Shown: positions 10,632 through 22,249, counted from the stretch's first letter. The stretch is 64,000 nt of DNA from Eublepharis macularius (GCF_028583425.1 NC_072792.1:16915676-16979675); one strand, 5' to 3'. A program made the numbers and translations. The notes: generated by a model not told the origin, from the letters alone.

Positions 10632-11155
10632 CATTAAGCTGCCTTTTCTTGAGACAACTCGTCCATCTGGGTCAGTCTCACCTATTCTGACCGGTAGTGG
10701 CTCTCCAAGGTTTTGGATAGAAGTCTTTCATATCACCTACAACCAAATCCTTATAAGTAAAAAAGAGCAAGAGTCCAGTAGCACCTATAAGACTAACAAA
10801 ATGTGTGGTACAGTATGAGGTTTCGTGAGTCACAGCTCGCTTCTTTAGATAAAGCTAGAATGTGAGTCCATCTGTCCTTGTATCTTGAAGAGTGGAGTCA
10901 TTGCAGAAGCCAAATTATAATAGCCAGTGAATGCCAATGGCAGGCGTGATTGAATAGGGTGGGGTATGCAGGGGGGTTAGTGGGTGTGGAGAAATCAGCA
11001 TTGGTAATGGGACAGGAAGCCTAGATCTCGATTCAGTCCAGGTGGATGCATTGTCTTGAGCTTAGTTATCAGTTGCAATTCAACAGTCTCTCCTTTTAAC
11101 TGTAGGTTCCAGCGATTGCCAAGCAGATGTTCTACCACTGAGCTACGGCCTCACT
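10632..11155 (-). repeat. tRNA-Ala-like SINE, split by an insertion
   Basis: Read on the minus strand, the head lies at 11104-11155 (ggccgtagctcagtggtaga, acatctgcttggcaatc), a tRNA-like A box. The 3' part (10632-10745) has 'ttggagagccactaccggtc' and 'agaataggtgagactgaccc'. A plus-strand relative at 60094 shows these regions directly joined. The 10748-11103 element lies between them. Confidence 0.7.
10748..11103 (-). mobile_element. Retroelement fragment, possibly Penelope-like
   Basis: On the minus strand it starts with a degraded coding remnant reading GETVELQLITKLKTMHPPG then LN. This pattern (E..I.KL.T..P.GLN) resembles the C-terminus of GIY-YIG endonuclease domains of Penelope-like elements. 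It ends in a non-coding tail 'gaagcgagctgtgactcacg' and 'gtgctactggactcttgctc'. The tail alone recurs at 28668 and 37800. Family assignment is tentative. Confidence 0.45.
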
Positions 11156-11307
11156 CCAAGCTGCCAAGTCTACACTGTATCTTTTGTTAATTGTTCAGTT
11201 GTGTTGTTCAGATTTGTTTACTTTACTGATGGACACAGGGGGGAGGGGATGCAGTCACCTAAGGGTTGATCTCCTGTTTTGCAGCAGACGTAGCAGACTG
11301 TTTAGTG

Positions 11308-11658
11308 CAGGAGTCCCCAACGTGGTGCCCATGGGCACCACTGCACCCCCCAATATTTTCCCTGGTGCCGGCCAAGTGTTTTTAGAAAGTGGGTGTGGCT
11401 TTGCCAAGCAAGGATTCTGATTGGCCATTGGAGATTTCATTGGCTGTGCAGATTTTTAAAAACATTGCTTTGGCAGATGCTGCTTCCACAGCACTGGGAA
11501 CTACACTGTGTGACTGAAGGTAAGCTGTAGCAGCCATTTGGTGGCTGGCTCCGCCTCCTGCAGCAGCCATTTTGTGGCAGCCATTTGGTGGATGCATCCA
11601 CCACACTGTGTTAGAATTCCAAATGTGCCCGCAGGATCAAAAAGCTTGGTAACCTTTG
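11308..11658 (+). mobile_element. hAT-like non-autonomous element (351 bp)
   Basis: It opens CAGGAGTCCCCAACGTGGTG and closes AAAGCTTGGTAACCTTTG, the classic CAGGGGTCCCCAA... hAT terminus with some decay. The flanks GTTTAGTG (11300-11307) and ATTTAGTG (11659-11666) match at 7 of 8 positions. The interior (gattggccattgg, gcagccattttgtggcagcc) has no coding capacity. Confidence 0.85.
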
Positions 11659-11666
11659 ATTTAGTG

Positions 11667-12843
11667 GCTCCTAAGGAATATTAAAGTTGGTACCTACCAG
11701 ACAGCTATTTCTGGTTCATATTCCAAACACCCCCTGTAAGCAAAGCAAAGTATACAACAGGTAGGGAGTGTGTGAACTTGAGGATTCCCTACCCTTTTCC
11801 CTCTAACAGCCAAGCCATGGTATGGCTGTTACACGTGAATTATGACAGCCGTGCTACCACTTGAATAAAAGTTATCTAGAGTGAATACGGCTTGCCACAT
11901 CAGGTCTTGGCATCATCCGGCCTTAAGCACATTAAGATGAACATTAGGAAATAACACTGTGCTAAACTTAGAAAGGAAAAGGGGTAAGCTGATGCAGAGA
12001 GCAATTTAATTTTCACGTTTCACAACAGGAGAATGTTGGCTCCTTGCTGGTTCCATCTTTAATTGGCCATTTTTTATGTGGTGAGTGAAAGCCAGCCAAT
12101 TTTCTCCTGAGAAGTTGTACTATAATCTTGACTCAACAAGAGCTATATGCTTCTTATTTGTCTATAGCACCACGGGGGATGAGATGAAACACCACAGAAC
12201 AAGCATCACCCCCCCCCCTTTCTAATCTGAAAAATTAACTGTTCAGCTCAAAGGGGGGCATTTATATACCACCAATTTAGCCCTGAACCAGAGCAAACAG
12301 TCTTCTTGGGAAGAAAGGGGACCAAAGGGAATATACAACAGCACCTGAATTAATTTCAGAAAGCTTCCCTCTAATAGTAGATCTGCTTTCTTTTATGCTA
12401 CAGTGGTTTATGAGATTTCGTCTACAATAAGCAAATGGTTTGGCGCATTAAAAAGGTATCATTGCACTTAGCCTCAGAGAAAAAAATGTAAAATATATAG
12501 TTTAATCTTCCTTTTTTAAAGGCAGTGTTTCCAGAATACAAGTTACGGATTCAAGGAGGACCGAACTACACAATCAGAAATATCATTTGGCTCACTTTTT
12601 GAGGTACTGTCCCACTGCAGAATGCAATGGGGATCACAAATTCCTGTACACAGAAAACTCACAGAGAGAAAAGCTATGACCAACCTTCCCTTCAACGTAA
12701 CAATTTTCTATGCACTGGTCCCCCCCTCCTTTTGAATAAGGAGGTGCATTTAAATATACAGCAACATCTATGACTACCCAAAGTAGAACAGTCCAATGAC
12801 AGCTGTACCATACCGTTTTGCTCTTCATTAAAAACCCTTCTCA
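11667..12843. other. Unassigned intronic sequence
   Basis: No coding or repeat features recognised apart from a C9 run near 12210 and a C-rich run near 12720. Confidence 0.5.
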
Positions 12844-12961
12844 GGGCCAAGCTACACATGACGAATGACACTTGAACGGCAAGTGGATTGATTGGAGGGC
12901 AAGTGAACAGGGAGAAATACACTTGCTGTTCAAGTGTCATTCGTCATGTGTAGCTTGGCCC
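12844..12961. mobile_element. 118-bp hairpin MITE, Harbinger-like
   Basis: A nearly perfect foldback: GGGCCAAGCTACACATGACG at one end and its complement at the other, with arms of about 45 bases. It is flanked by TCA on both sides (12841-12843 and 12962-12964), a 3-bp duplication as in PIF/Harbinger elements. Copies of the same 118-bp length occur at 22573 and 42588; the latter differs at only about three positions. Confidence 0.85.
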
Positions 12962-13053
12962 TCAGTCATCATATTTGTGGGATATCCTGCTATGCATACC
13001 AGGGGATTGTGCTATCTACAGTCCTCCCAATACACAGCTGCCACATCTCCTGA

Positions 13054-13181
13054 ACAGGGTCAACATGTATATTTACCATGTGCGCATAGGCTAGCTACAT
13101 GTGAATATTGCAAACCATGAAAAATCCAGGGGTCACTGAAGCTGTATATCCATGACAAATATGTGTGTTGGCCCTGTTCGC
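13054..13181. repeat. Inverted-repeat element, diverged
   Basis: Short inverted ends GAACAGGGTCAACATGTAT and ATGTGTGTTGGCCCTGTTC enclose about 90 bases. It could be an old MITE related to the one at 23771. Confidence 0.4.
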
Positions 13182-13311
13182 AAAATATGGCAATCACACA
13201 TCATGGGTAGCACATGTTTCCTTTATGTTAGGCTCCTCAATACATGCAATTGTAGTGAATGAATGTAATTGGCTCCGATGTAAACTGATGCACATCCATT
13301 TTATTTTCTGG

Positions 13312-13545
13312 CCCTCCAACCTAGACCACATCCTGATCTGGATACCCCAGGCAAGCCCGATCTCATCAGATCTTGGAAGCTAAGCAGGGCCAACACTGGT
13401 TAGTACTTAAATGGGAGACCATCAAAGAAGTCCAGGGTTGCTACACAGAGGCAGACATGGCAACCCCCTTTGTATGTCTCTTGCCTTGAAAATCTGATAA
13501 AGTTGCCATAAATTGGGTGTGATTTGATGGTACTTTTCACACACA
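13312..13545 (+). repeat. 5S-rRNA-derived SINE
   Basis: The head matches 5S rRNA (cccgatctcatcagatcttg, 'gaagctaagcagggcc', 'ggttagtacttaaatgggag') and so carries the 5S internal promoter region. The 3' tail (aaagttgccataaattgggt, 'gtgatttgatggtactttt') is LINE-like. It is a SINE3-type element, not a 5S gene, because the head is diverged and followed by the common SINE body. Confidence 0.85.
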
Positions 13546-13589
13546 ACCACACACACAATTTGGACCGTATGAAAATTCAGTTGCTGAAG

Positions 13590-13880
13590 GGCGCATATTG
13601 GGCGTACCTTTCTCAGATGGATATTGTGGCTGTGGCTCAGCTGCTATTGAATCTGTAAGTCATGTTCTCTTTGAATGCCCTTGGTACAACAAGGTGAAGA
13701 AGAAGAGGATTGAACCCTTGATATTGCAATGGACAGAGTCTACAGCAGATACTTTACTTCCTAAATTATTAGCAGGTCCAAGAGCAGAAAAATGACTTGT
13801 TTTAGCTAATGTTTTAGTTCAGGCCATGAGAGTTTGGGCAACTTACGGGAAGCAATCTTTTTTTGTAGCTTATGTTTTGA
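13590..13880 (+). pseudogene. LINE ORF2 C-terminal fragment
   Basis: A short open stretch reads GYCGCGSAAIESVSHVLFEC then PWYN, the C..CG....E...H.LF.CP.Y zinc-knuckle-like end that many LINE polyproteins carry after the reverse transcriptase. A TGA follows AGPRAEK, and similarity seems to continue in frame for a short way. No RT motifs remain. Confidence 0.6.
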
Positions 13881-13972
13881 CCTTCTCCAGACTGAATTCT
13901 TCCTTTATTCCTCATATTCCAATGTATATTTGATAAATGCTACTTAAGACTTCTAGGTCAAAGTTGAGAAAG

Positions 13973-14037
13973 AACAAACGAACGAACGAACGAACGAACG
14001 AACAAACGAACGAACGAACGAACGAACGAAAGAACGA

Positions 14038-14097
<60 letters not shown>

Positions 14098-14098
14098 A
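13973..14098. repeat. (GAAC)n to (GAAA)n microsatellite
   Basis: About a dozen AACG units change to roughly fourteen AAAG units. The switch passes through mixed 'gaaagaacgaaag'. Confidence 0.95.
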
Positions 14099-14937
14099 TC
14101 CAGGACCCAGACTGAGCCTAAGAACACTTGCTAAATGTTATGTTATTACTGTCAATATGACAGCCCAACTGGACCTTCGAAAGGATTCGTATTATGAGCG
14201 CACAGTTAACCACAGTTCCAACCTTCCCACCCAAAATCTCACTGCTTGAAAACAGCCTTGGAAGCAATCAGCTAGCGCTCATTAATCCATAAGCAGTGGA
14301 TTTCAAATCAGATTGCCAGCAGACATAACATTGCTGCATTGTTCCAATAGAGAACTGATTTGATTAATCAAATGGCTTTGATTTTTTTTTCTCTGTAATC
14401 GGTGTCCCGGACAATGCCGTGCAAACGCTGCTGATGCAATTGCAGACGCTGGCATACTCATCTTCCTTACTTTGCTAAATTTACCACTGAAAACATCAAT
14501 TTTACATTTCATTCAATCAATTATTCTACATCGCCATGCTCTGCACGCACTCGGCATGTATTTTCATACAAATCTGGGTTGCATTCAAGGCTCTCAAATG
14601 TGGGCCTGCTGCATATTGACACATTTCTGCACTCTCATGTTACTTTGCATGAAAAAAGAGGCATAAGGATTCACTTTTACAAATGCTCTTCAACTGGAAG
14701 GGGGGGAGAAACCCACTCTCATACAAAACTAAGGGGTTGATCCTGTTCTTCAAAACAGAGAGCTCTGTTGCAAGCTAACACTAATGACAATATTGCTGAC
14801 AAATTCAGAAGGAGGGATGTGGGTGGAGAAATGCAGAGGCCGCAGTGCTATGTCTCTGTAAACTTGTATTCATTTACCCTATCACATTGTTTATGGAAAT
14901 GTTCTTAACACTGTATGGAAATGCCTGCCCTTGTCCT
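14099..14937. other. Unassigned intronic sequence
   Basis: No feature recognised. It contains moderately AT-rich unique sequence. Confidence 0.5.
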
Positions 14938-15382
14938 TGCTACTGATTGTATCTACGGGACCATCTCTCCCCATATATTCCCCAGAGGACACTCCAATCA
15001 GGGGACAAACAGCTGGTGGTGGTCCCTGGCCCCAAGGAGGCCCGCCTAGCCTCGACTAGAGCCAGGGCCTTTTCGGTCCTGACTCCCACCTGGTGGAATG
15101 CTCTGAATGCTGAAATCAGGACCAGGCAGGACCGACTATCTTTTTGCTGGGCCTGCAAGACAGAGTTGATCCGCCAGGCATATGGCTCAGGCTGGGCCTC
15201 TGCCAGCCTGGAAAAAAAGGGTGTATAAATCTTAACCTGCCCTGTGAAGGCTGTCCACCAACCTGTTTTAAATGTGTTGTTTTTAATGTACATGAATTTT
15301 TAATTGTATTTTTAATATGTTGTTATCCACCCTGAGCCTGTTCGCGGGGAGGGCAGAATACAAATCCAAAATTAATTAATTA
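14938..15382 (+). pseudogene. L2-like LINE 3' end
   Basis: The reading frame from 14947 gives YLRDHLSPYIPQRTLQSGD, VVPGPKEARLASTRARAFSV, then WWNALNAEIR and a C-terminal helix. This is the conserved 'RAFSV.AP..WN.LP..IR' end of L2-type polyproteins. The 3' UTR (tatccaccctgagcctgttc, gggcagaatacaaatccaaa) ends in (TTAA)n. Confidence 0.7.
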
Positions 15383-15390
15383 ATTAATAA

Positions 15391-15466
15391 TCTCACACTT
15401 ACTTATTCCACCTTGCGTCTCAGTGAGAAAGGCAGACTATAAATGACATAAATAAATAAATAAATA
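15391..15466 (+). repeat. LINE/SINE 3' tail with (AAAT)n
   Basis: The terminal segment 'tctcagtgagaaaggcagac', 'tataaatgacataaataaat' resembles the tail at 56360-56402. Confidence 0.6.
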
Positions 15467-15489
15467 ATGCCGAGTGCAGTTTTTTAAAA

Positions 15490-15590
15490 AGGAAGTACCT
15501 CTAGGAATTGCTGACACTCTATGGTTTTAACATAGAGTTTTTGACAATTCCTAGAGCTACCCTATACAACTTCCTCTTTTTTTTTTTTTA
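15490..15590. repeat. CTCTAGGAATT palindromic element
   Basis: Foldback: 'ggaagtacctctaggaattg', 'actctatggttttaacatag', 'acaattcctagagctaccct', 'acaacttcctc'. Both arms are about 40 bases. It is the cleanest of three such loci (others at 2344 and 28500). Confidence 0.6.
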
Positions 15591-16068
15591 CTGCAAATGA
15601 CATGATACTTCTCAGACAGGCAGCGACCAATGGAGCAGGGTCGGGGACCCCACCCTAGGGAAATGGGACTCCTAATCCTACATGACAAAAAGCATGATAA
15701 TGTTTCTTAACAACTGTAGTCCCTGTCAATGGTTTTTAATGGCTCTGGTCAAACTAGCCCATCAGAATTTGAGGGAAGGTGAACCGCCTCTTCACTGAGA
15801 CAAGTAGTTAGGTGTGTGTGAAAAGAAAGAGTTCTGATGCTGATGCACTTTTGATGCTGAAAGAGACAAGACTCCACAGTGAGCTCACTTCCCATTTGCA
15901 GAGACCCTCAGGTAACTCCACAAGGAAGGTCCTAACTTCTGTCCTTTTCACACCCATCATCTCTGCCAAGCCGTTTTCAGCACAGGAGAACTTTGTGAAT
16001 GTAATGTTTTGCCATATAAACAGTTTGTGTTTTGTTTCTGCTGGTGAATGTGGGGGGGGGGGGTTGTA
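15591..16068. other. Unassigned intronic sequence
   Basis: No gene or repeat was recognised; a G-run (11 Gs) lies at its right edge beside the MITE. Confidence 0.5.
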
Positions 16069-16406
16069 CAGGGCTTGTTTTCAGCTGGAACACAGTGGAA
16101 CGGAGTTCCGACACCTCTTGAAAATGGTCACATGGCTGGTGGCCCCACCCGCTGATCTCCAGACAGAGGGAAGTTTAGATTGCCCTCCAGAAGTTTAGAT
16201 TTCCATGTGACCATTTTCTCCAAGGGTGACTTAAACTTAAAAAAAAAAAAACCTTGTTCCAAAGTGACATCATTGTGCGGTCCCGGGAGCATGCACGCAC
16301 ACTTTGTGCATGAGCATGTGGTACCAGGAGCACCACCTCCCACCAAGAGTTGCCCCCTGGCAACCCACTGACTTCCACCACCTCTTTTCCCAGAAAAAAA
16401 GCCTTG
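16069..16406 (+). mobile_element. hAT-like MITE family A, long-form variant
   Basis: It starts CAGGGCTTGTTTTCAGCTGG and ends CCCAGAAAAAAAGCCTTG. The flanks GGGTTGTA and GGTTTGGA match at 6 of 8 positions. It keeps the 'gggagcatgcacgcacactt' segment of the copy at 472 but has lost most of the central palindrome, and it carries an A12 run. Confidence 0.85.
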
Positions 16407-18660
16407 GGTTTGGATATCCGATACCATGCAGGCCTCTGAAGTAAGAAGGATGGGTGAATTGAGTGTGCTGTGACTGGATGCTAGCTGTACCATCCAGTCA
16501 TGGTGGCATGAACAGTTTTTAGTCCAAGTGCTGAGCGGAAGTCTTTAGTCTGTCAGGGAGTCTAGTTCAACCAAGTCAGGTTCAGCCATTCTGTGTGGAA
16601 GTCTTTGTCTGTGTGTGAGAGAGGAGAGTGTTATTCTGTGAGTGAAGAGCTGAGGAAAATAAGCTTTTCTGACCAAGTCTTTTTCTTATTTCTAGCCTAA
16701 GTGGCAACTGTGACTGGGTCTGTGAATTATCATTTAAAGATCTATACCTTGTAACAGGCTTATGACTCTATTCTGAAACCAATACACTTATCAATACTCT
16801 GCAACCATTATGCATCTGCACTTATAACTAAATTCTGTTTCTAATTGAGCAAAACACCTGTTTCATCCTTTGCAGGGAGTGATAATCTAAAAGAACACTT
16901 GGGAAATCAGGGAAGTAGCAATTTGCAGATCACATAGAAGGGGGAAAACACCACAGTGAAGTTATGACTTCCCAGTAGGTTTGGATGACCTTACTCATCT
17001 GGGTTGCCCAGCAGCACTCAGATCTTCATGGTTTGGCAAAAATCTGAACATGAACACCCAACACAAGTCCATTTCAGATGTTATGTTTAAGGAAACCATG
17101 TGTACCAGGAGCATGCAGAACCCACTACCCTCCCAAAATACAGGGTTGCCATTTTGCCTTAAAATGCAGACCCACGGACAGATCAACGTACATAATAAAT
17201 GCCCGAGGAAAACCATGATCTCCACTATAAGTTTTCACTACTTCTCTTAACAACCATTAAGAAACAATGAGAACAGCACTCATTGACAAAATTCTGAAAT
17301 TAAGGCTATTTTCCATTTCAGTTTGATGCAATTTGTTTCTTGCATAAATCACAGACCTATCAAAACACAGAGATTCTGGGGTGAGTAGCCAAATTCTTGT
17401 TCTATGTCATTTATTCCATTTTTTAAAAAAATCCATATCTTAGGCCTTAAAATCTATATATTCAGTCATTTTATTTGTTATTGCACATCTCTGTGTTTCC
17501 ACAGCCCATAATAATTTATTACCTAACCAAAATAAAATTTAAAAATCCTTGTATCAGATTACTGAAATGTGGTCTGCAGTCAATATGCATTAACTGGAGC
17601 TGCTTACTTGTTTGCAGTCTGAAAAGATTCATGCTTCCTTTTCATTCAATGTGTTTTGAGCCATGGTGTATATTAATTGATAATTGCTTAAAGAACGACC
17701 AAATGGTTAGAGGTATCTATTCATGCAATTGACACAGCCACAAATGTACAGAATTCATTCTCACTGGCCAGGAAATGAAGAGAAAAAAATGTTTGCCTTA
17801 GAAATCAGGAGAGGGGACTGAAGGTACAACGACACTCTACAGGTCTTTTTCTTTGTGTTTGTTTTAAATGTTTTCTTTTGCAAATGCAGCCTCAGGGATC
17901 CTTCCATGCCTCTCTCTTGCTGGAAAGAGCCACCCTACATGGCTCCAAAAAACCCCCTCTGCCCAATAGGGTGGAAAGGTAATTCAAGTGTGGCTTCTTT
18001 TGTAAAAAGAAAACAGCAGAGAAGGTCTCTCTGTTATACCCTGTTGTGGCCTCTCCCCTCCCTAACGCACGTTTCCAAAGGGTCTACCTTCAAATCTCCA
18101 GTAATTTTCCAAACCCTACACATTGGCAGTGGAGAAGCCTTCATTTCCTTCTAATGAAAGTTCAGGAGTAACACAGTTCACCTGAAATATTGATTACTTG
18201 CTGTTGATTATTTAGGATGAACCAGAAATCAAGAACCACTGACAGTCCAATCCATTGCATGATCCCTCAAAAATAAGTCCCCATGAATTTAGCTTCATGT
18301 GGTTCCAGGTTACTGCTATATCTCCAACGGTCCATAGATTTAATGGAATAGGACCCGGTTTCTCACAACCTAATGCAACACTATAACTACTACACTACCC
18401 AGTCTTATGAAACCATTCAACCAGTGCTGGTAGTATTACATGGAAGTATTAAAAGGTACCACAACTAAGGATCTTTACATCCAATTGCAAAACAGCTGTA
18501 TATTTGAACAGATGTGGTCTTTTTCTAAGCCTTGCTGAGACTCTTTCCTGCTCCACACCGAAATCTTTCCCATAAATGGTTTGTCTGAATTCCCTCTCCT
18601 GAGTCTAGGGCTTGGGAAAGCAAAATAGGTGGGATCTTAGAAGAGCTGTGTAGAGTTCCC
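16407..18660. other. Unassigned intronic sequence, 2.2 kb
   Basis: AT-rich unique sequence without ORFs of coding character. No mobile element was recognised, although small old fragments could be missed. Confidence 0.45.
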
Positions 18661-18997
18661 CAGGGCTCATTTCAAGGGGGAGCGCACAGGAACGCAGTTC
18701 TGGCAGTTCCTCAAAGAGGTCACATGTCAGGTGGCCCCGCCCACCTGACTCTCAGCCATTTCTGGCCCCCTTTTGGCCATTTTCAGCCCCTTTTGCCATC
18801 TTGGGCCCTATTTTGGCCCTGAATGGCCAGGATTGGGTCCAAAACAGCCAGGTAGATGAGGTCAGGGGGTGTGGCATATGCAAATCAGTTATGCCAATGA
18901 CACATTTCCAGTGATGTCAAGGGGCGTGGCATATGCTAATGAGTTATGCTAATATGTTATGAGTTCCTCCAGCTCTTTTTCTACAAAATGACCCCTG
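18661..18997 (+). mobile_element. hAT-like MITE family B
   Basis: The ends CAGGGCTCATTT and AAATGACCCCTG are inverted repeats. A perfect 8-bp duplication GAGTTCCC flanks it (18653-18660 and 18998-19005). The interior holds repeated 'ttttggccattttcagcccc' motifs and two 'ggcatatgcaaatcagttat'-like blocks. Copies occur at 26364 and 31223. Confidence 0.9.
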
Positions 18998-19005
18998 GAG
19001 TTCCC

Positions 19006-19375
19006 CTTCCATTTAAAAAGAGATCCGGTGTGCTTATTCAAGTTCCCTCAAGGTACATACGAACATGCTCCAAAGCAGGAGTTGCTCACCTCCCTGTCCC
19101 CACTGCAGAAAGTCTAGCTTTGTAATGTCTCTGAAGCACATACCTTCTGGCAGTTCCACTCATGTTCAAACCAACCGCCTTGCCCTTCTGCCCTGCTCCA
19201 CGTAGGCTGTCCACTTTTTTATAGAATTAAAAATGCTGCTCTCATATTTTTAGAAACAACAGTTCATCTCTTACCTTGGGGGGAAGAAATGGAATCAAAT
19301 TTTAATATAGAAAAAGTTGCTCCAGCAATGGGCGAGAGGGATTTATGATGCCACAAAGCAGCAGCCAATGAGCAC
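19006..19375. other. Unassigned intronic sequence
   Basis: Nothing recognised. Confidence 0.5.
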
Positions 19376-19378
19376 TTC

Positions 19379-19612
19379 GAGCCAAGCTACAAGTGACGCC
19401 TGACACAGGTTGGACACTTTTCAGCTTCCCTCAAGTTTTGATGGGAAATGTAGGCATCCTGGTCTTACAGTTTGGCTCGCCGACTGCTGCCCAATGGACT
19501 TTTCAACTGTCCCTTGTCCAACATTCTGCCGAGCTGCCTACATTTCCCATCAAAAATTGAGGGATGCTGACAAGTGTCCAACCTGTGTCAGGCGTCACTT
19601 GTAGCTTGGCTC
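19379..19612. mobile_element. Hairpin MITE, Harbinger-like (234 bp)
   Basis: The arms start GAGCCAAGCTACAAGTGACG and end with the complement; further in, 'tgatgggaaatgtaggca' pairs with 'tgcctacatttcccatca', giving arms near 75 bases with gaps. TTC flanks both sides (19376-19378 and 19613-19615). The outer ten bases match the 118-bp family, so it is a relative with a different interior. Confidence 0.8.
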
Positions 19613-19615
19613 TTC

Positions 19616-20221
19616 GGGGAGACAATTTGTGATGCAAATGGGAAGAAACAGTTTTCTTCAAGCTCACTCCCAGAGATTAACTGTAAGAACAATATGAGCG
19701 CACAGGTACAGCTCATTTACATGCATATATATTATATGCATGAATCCCATTTTTCAGCTCATTTATCTACTGCCTAGTTTTTTAAAAAAGGCAATGTTGT
19801 GGAAGATGCTTCTTACCGCCTCTTTTCTGACTCCAGCAAAACACCAAGGACAGAGGGAATACTGCCTTCCTTTTCTCAGCTCAGCTTTTTGATTCAGGCC
19901 CTAGCTGAAGGAGCATGCTGTCCCTTACAAGCTGAGAGTCAGAGTAAAAATTACCTGTCCACATCAACTATTTTTATTGTTTTCTTTGACATACCTGACG
20001 CATCCCTGTAAAATCTGGCCGAGGTTTCTCTGAGAAAGGAGAGAGCTGTTCCGTCTTCGTGTAAAGTACAAGGTGTTGCAGAACACTGATTCTATTCCAC
20101 AAGGAAGGGCAGTGAGAAAAACTCACTTTGCCACTTAAAAAAAAGTTTGGCACTTCAGTTCAAAAGGTCTCTGAGTGTATCCTGCTCTGATCTCAGACCT
20201 CATTGATGCCACAAAAGCACA
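19616..20221. other. Unassigned intronic sequence
   Basis: Nothing recognised. Confidence 0.5.
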
Positions 20222-20229
20222 GAGAAGAT

Positions 20230-20561
20230 CAGGGCTTTTTTTCTGGGAAAAGAAGTGGTGGAACTCAGTGATGGAACTCAGGACCGCACAATGATGTCAC
20301 TTTGGGTCAGCCGGAACAAGGGGGGAGTTCTTTAAAGTTTAAATTGCCCTTGGCAAAAATGGTCACATGGTCGGTGGCCCCGCCCCCTGATCTCCAGACA
20401 GAGGGGAGTGTAGATTGCCCTCCGTGCTGCTGGAGCGGCGTGGAGGGCAATCTAAACTCCCCTCTGTCAGGAGATCAGGGGGCGGGGCCTCCAGCCATGT
20501 GACCATTTTCAAGAGGTGCCAGAACTCCATTCCTCCACGTTCCTGCTGAAAAAAAACCCTG
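20230..20561 (-). mobile_element. hAT-like MITE family A, short form
   Basis: The ends are CAGGGCTTTTTTTCTGGG and GCTGAAAAAAAACCCTG. The duplication GAGAAGAT (20222-20229) against GAGAAGGT (20562-20569) matches at 7 of 8 positions. The central palindrome is intact (about 45-base arms around 20430). Confidence 0.9.
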
Positions 20562-20569
20562 GAGAAGGT

Positions 20570-20915
20570 GGTGAAAAGAACCATCTAGTTGAACTTCCGG
20601 TTCCTAATTGCCAATCAGGTGCTTCTGACAATCATACGAGCACAACACTTTTCTTTCCTTTTTTTTAATGCAGCAAAATTTGTGTCCAATTTGAAAAAAA
20701 TAAGCATTTTTTTTTACAGCCCTCCTTAAAAAGTCAATGGCATAAATCTGATACGTCTGCCTTCCTTGAGAAGGAATCTCCAAACAGGGGCCACCATTGG
20801 AAAACATCCCTTTCCCAATACATCTGCTTTCTTTCTGATGGTGGTGACTCAAGGTTTTTAAACACCTTTCTCCCTCTCTCTTTCATTTGCCTTGCAAAAA
20901 ATCATTTTAAAAACC
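20570..20915. other. Unassigned intronic sequence
   Basis: Nothing recognised beyond two T-runs. Confidence 0.5.
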
Positions 20916-20923
20916 TCAGTGGA

Positions 20924-21319
20924 TAGGGTTGCCAGATTGCATGAAAAAAATAAACGGAAGCTGGAGTTGTTCGTGTGTTGATGATGCTGGCGTGATGATG
21001 CTCAGGAGGCTGGACAGGTGAGCGGGCCTGCCGGTTCCCGGTAGCGCAGGAGGAGTCTGGGGCAGCTGGTCACTGCTCTGGTGCTTGGACAGGCAAGCGG
21101 GCATGCAGGAAGACGCCATGCACTGGGAGGGGAGGGGAGGAGGCAGAGGCAGCCCAGGCGGGCCTGATAGTGCTGCTGCCAGCTTGTGCACACCAGCAGC
21201 CAGCTTCTCCCCTCCAAAATACCAGACATTTATACGCTCAGTATTTTAACTGCGTTTTTCCCAGACAGTCACAGAAAAACCCAGCTGTCTGGGAGAAAAT
21301 CGGATACCTGGCAACCCTA
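20924..21319. mobile_element. hAT-like element with YAGGGTTGCC ends, interior type 2 (396 bp)
   Basis: The ends TAGGGTTGCCAG and CTGGCAACCCTA are perfect inverted repeats, flanked by a perfect 8-bp duplication TCAGTGGA (20916-20923 and 21320-21327). The GC-rich interior (cctgccggttcccggtagcg, 'ggcagaggcagcccaggcgg') shares nothing obvious with the short MITEs that have the same ends. Confidence 0.9.
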
Positions 21320-21561
21320 TCAGTGGAGAGGAAGTCTGATCTGTAGGATTTTTCACTTCCTGTCCAGGAAGGCAATCCTCAGACGTGGGCTAACTTCATT
21401 TGAGGCCTTGATCCCTACTTCAGGTTTCAGTAGGTACAATGTGCTTTTTTGTGTGGGAAAAGGGAGAAACAGTGAAGTTGGAAGCACCCTAATTGTGAGC
21501 AGAGGGGCAGGTGGCTTCTTTGAGGCTGAGATTTATGCAGAGGAATCCTAAAGAGACCTCT

Positions 21562-21801
21562 AGTTTGGTGTGGAGGTTAGAGTGCTGGACCAGGACCTGG
21601 GAGATTCAGGTTGGAATCCTGCCCCCCCCCCCAAATGCCATGGAAGCTCACTAGGTGATCTTGGGCCTGCCACATGCTCTCGCCCTAACCTGCCTCACAA
21701 GGTTGTGGTGAGGATAAAATGCAGGAGAGGAGAATGATCGAAGCTGCTTGGAGTCCTCATGAGGGAGAAAGGTGGGTGTATAAATGAAGTAAATAAATAA
21801 A
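21562..21801 (+). repeat. tRNA-derived SINE, full length
   Basis: The head is 'gtgtggaggttagagtgctg', with B-box-like 'aggttggaatcctgcc'. The body is 'catggaagctcactaggtga', then 'ctaacctgcctcacaaggtt', ending 'gtataaatgaagtaaataaa'. The tail is A/T-rich tetramers. It is the most complete copy here. Confidence 0.85.
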
Positions 21802-22053
21802 GGCTATAGAAGGGTGTAATTCTGATTAGAGCTGCATTGTAAATGAAGCTTCAGTCCAGCCACCCCCTCTTCGACTAGGCACAGGTGTCACTGAACGGAA
21901 TGAAATCTCAAGAGACTAGTCCATTGTCAGCTACTCAGCTCAGCTTGAAATTTACCAAGCAGCCTTAGAATAGACGTTTTCTCTCATCTTCAAGCTAAGG
22001 AGGAGTCGGAAGAGGAGGCATCTTGGGAGTAACAAAGTGATGGCACAGCATAG

Positions 22054-22249
22054 TAAGGCTGACAACTCCAGGTTGGGAAATTCCTGTAGATTTGGGGGGG
22101 AGAGCTGGGGAAGAGAGGGGCTTCAGCGGGGCATAATAGAGTCCACCCTCCAAAGCAGCCATTTTCTTCAGGTGAGTTGATCTCTGTATCTTGGAGATCA
22201 GTTGTAATTCCATCAGATCTCCAGGCCCCACCTGAAGGTTGTCGACCCT
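22054..22249 (+). mobile_element. YAGGGTTGCC hAT-like MITE
   Basis: It runs from 'aggctgacaactccaggttg' through 'ccaaagcagccattttcttc' to 'cctgaaggttgtcgacccta'. Both terminal repeats have mutated. Confidence 0.8.

Noticed and set aside
13312-13420. Possible 5S rRNA gene
   Set aside because: Only about 90 bases match, with several changes, and the rest is the common SINE tail; the same structure recurs twice more in the window.
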